This document shows, in pieces, positions 6,729 through 7,954 of a stretch of 7,954 nt of DNA. Source of the stretch: Acidilobaceae archaeon (GTDB lineage: Archaea; Thermoproteota; Thermoprotei_A; Sulfolobales; Acidilobaceae); assembly GCA_027013765.1 (NCBI GenBank), contig JALWGG010000231.1, positions 1 to 7,954 on the forward strand, written 5' to 3'. How positions within the stretch are numbered: the first letter of the stretch is position 1; the number at the start of each line of letters is the position of its first letter. The position numbers and the translations under genes are program-made. The notes beneath the pieces were generated by a model, which saw nothing but the letters and a program-made list of their open reading frames with translations, had not been told where the DNA came from and ran no database searches.

Positions 6729-6734
6729 TATAAA
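6729..6734 (-). promoter_or_regulatory. Candidate TATA box for the acetyltransferase gene
   Basis: The minus strand reads TTTATACC inside the near-palindrome GGTATAAACC (6727-6736). Transcription would start about at 6706, almost on the start codon, giving a leaderless message. An alternative box ATTAATAT (6745-6738) would put the start near 6716 and keep the GGTG site in the leader. Which box is used cannot be decided by eye. Confidence -1.
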
Positions 6735-6832
6735 CCTATATTAATAACAGTTTGCTTCTAGTATTTACTAAACATAAACGGCCAAAATCCTAGGGACAGG
6801 TTTTTAGTGGGAGCTGTTCTAAATTAGGCAGG

Positions 6833-7534
6833 TTAACATGTAATTTCTTCATAATATTGCGCCAGGTCGCCTCTCCACATTGGATCTTGATACTCAGGGA
6901 GCTCCACCTTTGTGTAGTATGGCTTTGCTATTATCTCTAATAACTCATATTCCTTTAGGAAATAGTAGGAGTACGTGGTTCTGGCTACTATTGCAGCATC
7001 CAAACCCTTAAAGGTTCCAGCCATAGACACCACTATATCCCCTCTGTTAACCGCGCCAGCATCAGTAGCCATCAAAGATGCTTCTATAGCGATCTTCACG
7101 CCTTGCCCAAATATGCCTAGAACCTTATCTATGATTGATTCTGGTAAGGGAAGCTCCCAGCCAATGCTCCTAGAAGGAGGTGCAAACGGCCTAGTACTCT
7201 GGACAACCACGGCACCAAGCGATTCAAGGCACCTAAGAGCCCTAGCATTAGCAGGATGTCTGAGTCCTATAGGGATCCTTCCCTTTGGACCCCAAGTCTC
7301 GTCGGGGGGATGAGTCACTATAACGAGGGGTATCTTAGCGTTCTTTTCTCTGAGAAACTCTGCAGCCTTTAAGGCACTCCTCCCAGTTTCACTGGCAACT
7401 ATCAATGCAGCAGCCTTTACCCGAAGCGCTCTTGTTATAGCTGCATTAATTACATGACCTGTATTTACCTCTCCCTTAAATCTATAATAGAAAACCTCGC
7501 GCGTAATGACATATCCATTATTCGAGTTAGCCAA
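6833..7534 (-). CDS. Pyruvate kinase alpha/beta-domain protein (COG1751)
   Basis: The 233-residue protein has only the C-terminal alpha/beta domain of pyruvate kinase and no catalytic barrel, so it is not a pyruvate kinase. Family hallmarks are EVNTGHVINAAITRA (about 22-36, the N-T-G entry motif), LIVASETGRSALKAAEF (about 44-60), LVIVTHPP followed by a G-rich loop (70-90), ATDAG (156-160) and GDIVVSMAGTFKGLDAAIVAR (about 165-185; the AGT and GLDAAIV are diagnostic). This matches the archaeal COG1751 group (AF0103, MTH1675), whose physiological role is not established; a nucleotide or flavin ligand is possible. The start TTG 7534 is supported by GGTG exactly six bases upstream, and no ATG is in frame nearby. 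It lies upstream of the acetyltransferase and divergent from the small ORF at 7671. Confidence -1.
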   Translation of the reverse strand: MANSNNGYVITREVFYYRFKGEVNTGHVINAAITRALRVKAAALIVASETGRSALKAAEFLREKNAKIPLVIVTHPPDETWGPKGRIPIGLRHPANARALRCLESLGAVVVQSTRPFAPPSRSIGWELPLPESIIDKVLGIFGQGVKIAIEASLMATDAGAVNRGDIVVSMAGTFKGLDAAIVARTTYSYYFLKEYELLEIIAKPYYTKVELPEYQDPMWRGDLAQYYEEITC

Positions 7535-7540
7535 ATCCTA

Positions 7541-7544
7541 CACC
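7541..7544 (-). promoter_or_regulatory. Ribosome-binding site deciding the TTG start of the COG1751 gene
   Basis: On the minus strand GGTG is followed by TAGGAT and TTG 7534. The spacing of six bases is the same as for three genes of the etf operon, which makes the unusual TTG start credible. Confidence -1.
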
Positions 7545-7566
7545 ACTCGTTTAATAGAATACCAGC

Positions 7567-7575
7567 AAATAAAAG
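7567..7575 (-). promoter_or_regulatory. TATA box for the COG1751 gene
   Basis: The minus strand reads CTTTTATTT. A start of transcription about 26 bases downstream falls near 7545, just ahead of the GGTG site, so the leader would be about ten bases. Confidence -1.
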
Positions 7576-7580
7576 TTAAG

Positions 7581-7645
7581 GTGCCCGGGAGCAGGCCCGC
7601 CGGGATTCCTAGCTCCGGGACCCCCGCGGCTCCGCAGGCTGGCAC
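7581..7645. ncRNA. GC-rich foldable island: candidate structured RNA or palindromic element
   Basis: This 65-base stretch has 51 G or C (78%), between flanks of roughly 30-40% GC. In hyperthermophiles such islands often mark structured RNAs. The ends pair (GTGCC 7581-7585 with GGCAC 7641-7645), and pairing extends outward through TTAAG/CTTAA with one bulged G. Inside, GGAGC (7588-7592) can pair with GCTCC (7612-7616), and GCG-GCTC-CGC (7626-7635) forms a small hairpin. CCGGGA recurs at 7585, 7600 and 7615. The island sits between two divergent promoters, so it might instead be a DNA operator or a small mobile palindrome. It is not a canonical tRNA, H/ACA or C/D RNA. Strand is undetermined; a plus-strand TTAATAG at 7551-7557 would place a transcript start near 7580. 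Confidence -1.
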
Positions 7646-7652
7646 TTAAATA
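7645..7652 (+). promoter_or_regulatory. TATA box for rightward transcription
   Basis: CTTAAATA follows GGCA, closely resembling the etfB promoter (CACTTAAAA). The expected transcription start is about 7673, on or beside ATG 7671. The box overlaps the right arm of the GC-rich island's outer stem. Confidence -1.
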
Positions 7653-7670
7653 CCTTTGTCCCAGAAGCTG

Positions 7671-7850
7671 ATGATATTTGGAGCGATTCCTAATCCATTT
7701 ATACCCTATGAGGTAACGTATGGAACGCCCATGTATCGATATTACATGCTTCCTATTAAATTCTATTTGGTTGATGGGAAGCACTCTATGTTTATTTGGA
7801 TTCTTCTATCATGTGGGATCTTAAAGAGATATAGCACTAATACCCTCTAG
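7671..7850 (+). CDS. Possible small leaderless ORF, unknown function
   Basis: I do not recognise this 59-residue frame. ATG 7671 lies about 22 bases after a good TATA box, the geometry of a leaderless archaeal message; the longer frame from TTG 7656 would begin upstream of the expected transcript start and lacks a GGTG site. The product is aromatic-rich (many Tyr, Phe and Met) with one short hydrophobic stretch (SMFIWILLSCGIL) near the C-terminus. The DNA is more AT-rich than the main genes, so this could be a remnant or chance frame. It ends 12 bases before the next gene, so it might share a transcript with it. Confidence -1.
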   Translation: MIFGAIPNPFIPYEVTYGTPMYRYYMLPIKFYLVDGKHSMFIWILLSCGILKRYSTNTL

Positions 7851-7862
7851 GTAAGATGAGGC

Positions 7863-7954
7863 ATGGAGGTATCCGAGGGGATGGTGCTACTACCAGGATA
7901 CAAATGGCTTGAGGTTGTGCCGGGTAGGCGTGGTGGTAGGCCAACCGTTAAGGG
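7863..7954 (+). CDS. Probable DUF433 family protein, 5' part only
   Basis: Only 30 codons are in the window; the frame is open at the right edge. The translation starts MEVSEGMVLLPGYKWLEVVP and continues GRRGGRPTVK. The GGRPTVK block (residues about 24-30) matches the start of DUF433, where GGRPxIKGTRI is the hallmark. DUF433 proteins are small helix-turn-helix-type proteins often acting as antitoxins next to PIN-like (DUF5615) toxins, so a toxin gene may follow beyond the window. The start is either ATG 7863 or ATG 7881; GGAGGT at 7866-7871 lies nine bases before the latter, which would leave 17 residues ahead of GGRP, typical for the family. The family call rests on a short motif. Confidence -1.
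   Translation, partial: MEVSEGMVLLPGYKWLEVVPGRRGGRPTVK

Noticed and set aside
6975..7313. Plus-strand frame of 112 codons within the COG1751 gene
   Set aside because: It is a shadow of the minus-strand gene, which has clear family motifs across its whole length.
7621..7645. Similarity of the GC island's minus strand to the 16S rRNA 530-loop (GTGCCAGCC ... GCCGCGG)
   Set aside because: A six-base insertion interrupts the match, and the following bases (GTAATACC in rRNA) are absent, so it is too short and broken to be an rRNA fragment.
7581..7645. tRNA or half-tRNA
   Set aside because: Only five bases pair at the ends, the length is too short, and no T-loop (TTCRANY) or anticodon-arm arrangement is found on either strand.
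7665..7675. Box C-like CTGATGA next to the small ORF
   Set aside because: No box D (CTGA) or second box pair follows at the normal distance, so a C/D guide RNA is not supported.
7551..7784. Minus-strand 77-codon frame across the divergent promoter region
   Set aside because: It crosses the GC island and both promoters, gives a low-complexity Gly/Pro/Arg segment, and has no binding site.
1..7954. CRISPR arrays, insertion-sequence ends, rRNA or complete tRNA genes
   Set aside because: No regularly spaced repeats of CRISPR length, no transposase motifs and no tRNA arms were found on reading both strands.

Overview
The window looks like chromosomal DNA of a hyperthermophilic crenarchaeote (Thermoprotei, most like Desulfurococcales). 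The signs are heavy AGG (Arg) and ATA (Ile) codon use, TTTATA/CTTAAAA-type archaeal TATA boxes, GGTG ribosome-binding sites, frequent GTG and TTG starts, and archaeal gene families (DUF1646, pyruvate-kinase-C-like COG1751). The genus cannot be fixed from the sequence alone.

Layout: (1) Positions 1-1567, minus strand, hold most of a gene with about ten membrane segments followed by an endonuclease/exonuclease/phosphatase (EEP) domain. Its 3' end lies beyond the left edge. (2) A divergent promoter region at about 1568-1727 drives this gene leftwards and a four-gene operon rightwards. (3) Positions 1728-5440 hold the operon: etfB, etfA, a DUF1646 multispanning transporter-like protein and a two-domain universal stress protein, separated by only 13, 17 and 14 bases. 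(4) Positions 5441-5734 are an AT-rich convergent spacer without a convincing gene. (5) Positions 5735-7534, minus strand, hold a tandem GNAT-type acetyltransferase and, upstream of it, a pyruvate-kinase alpha/beta-domain protein, each with its own candidate promoter. (6) Positions 7535-7954 hold a second divergent promoter region with a 65-base island of 78% GC between the promoters. It is followed by a possible leaderless 59-residue ORF and the first 30 codons of a probable DUF433 gene cut by the right edge.

The operon couples an electron-transfer flavoprotein (FAD-containing EtfAB heterodimer) to a membrane protein of the ion-transporter superfamily and a nucleotide-binding-type stress protein. 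No dehydrogenase or ETF:quinone oxidoreductase gene is in view, so the electron donor and acceptor are unknown. A joint role in redox or energy stress at the membrane is an inference from gene order.

The most useful observations are a uniform ribosome-binding geometry (GGTG, then 6-7 bases, then the start codon), which corrects the N-termini of several genes; the GC-rich island at 7581-7645; and the membrane-EEP fusion at the left edge. I found no CRISPR array, insertion sequence, complete tRNA or rRNA, and no clear new system.
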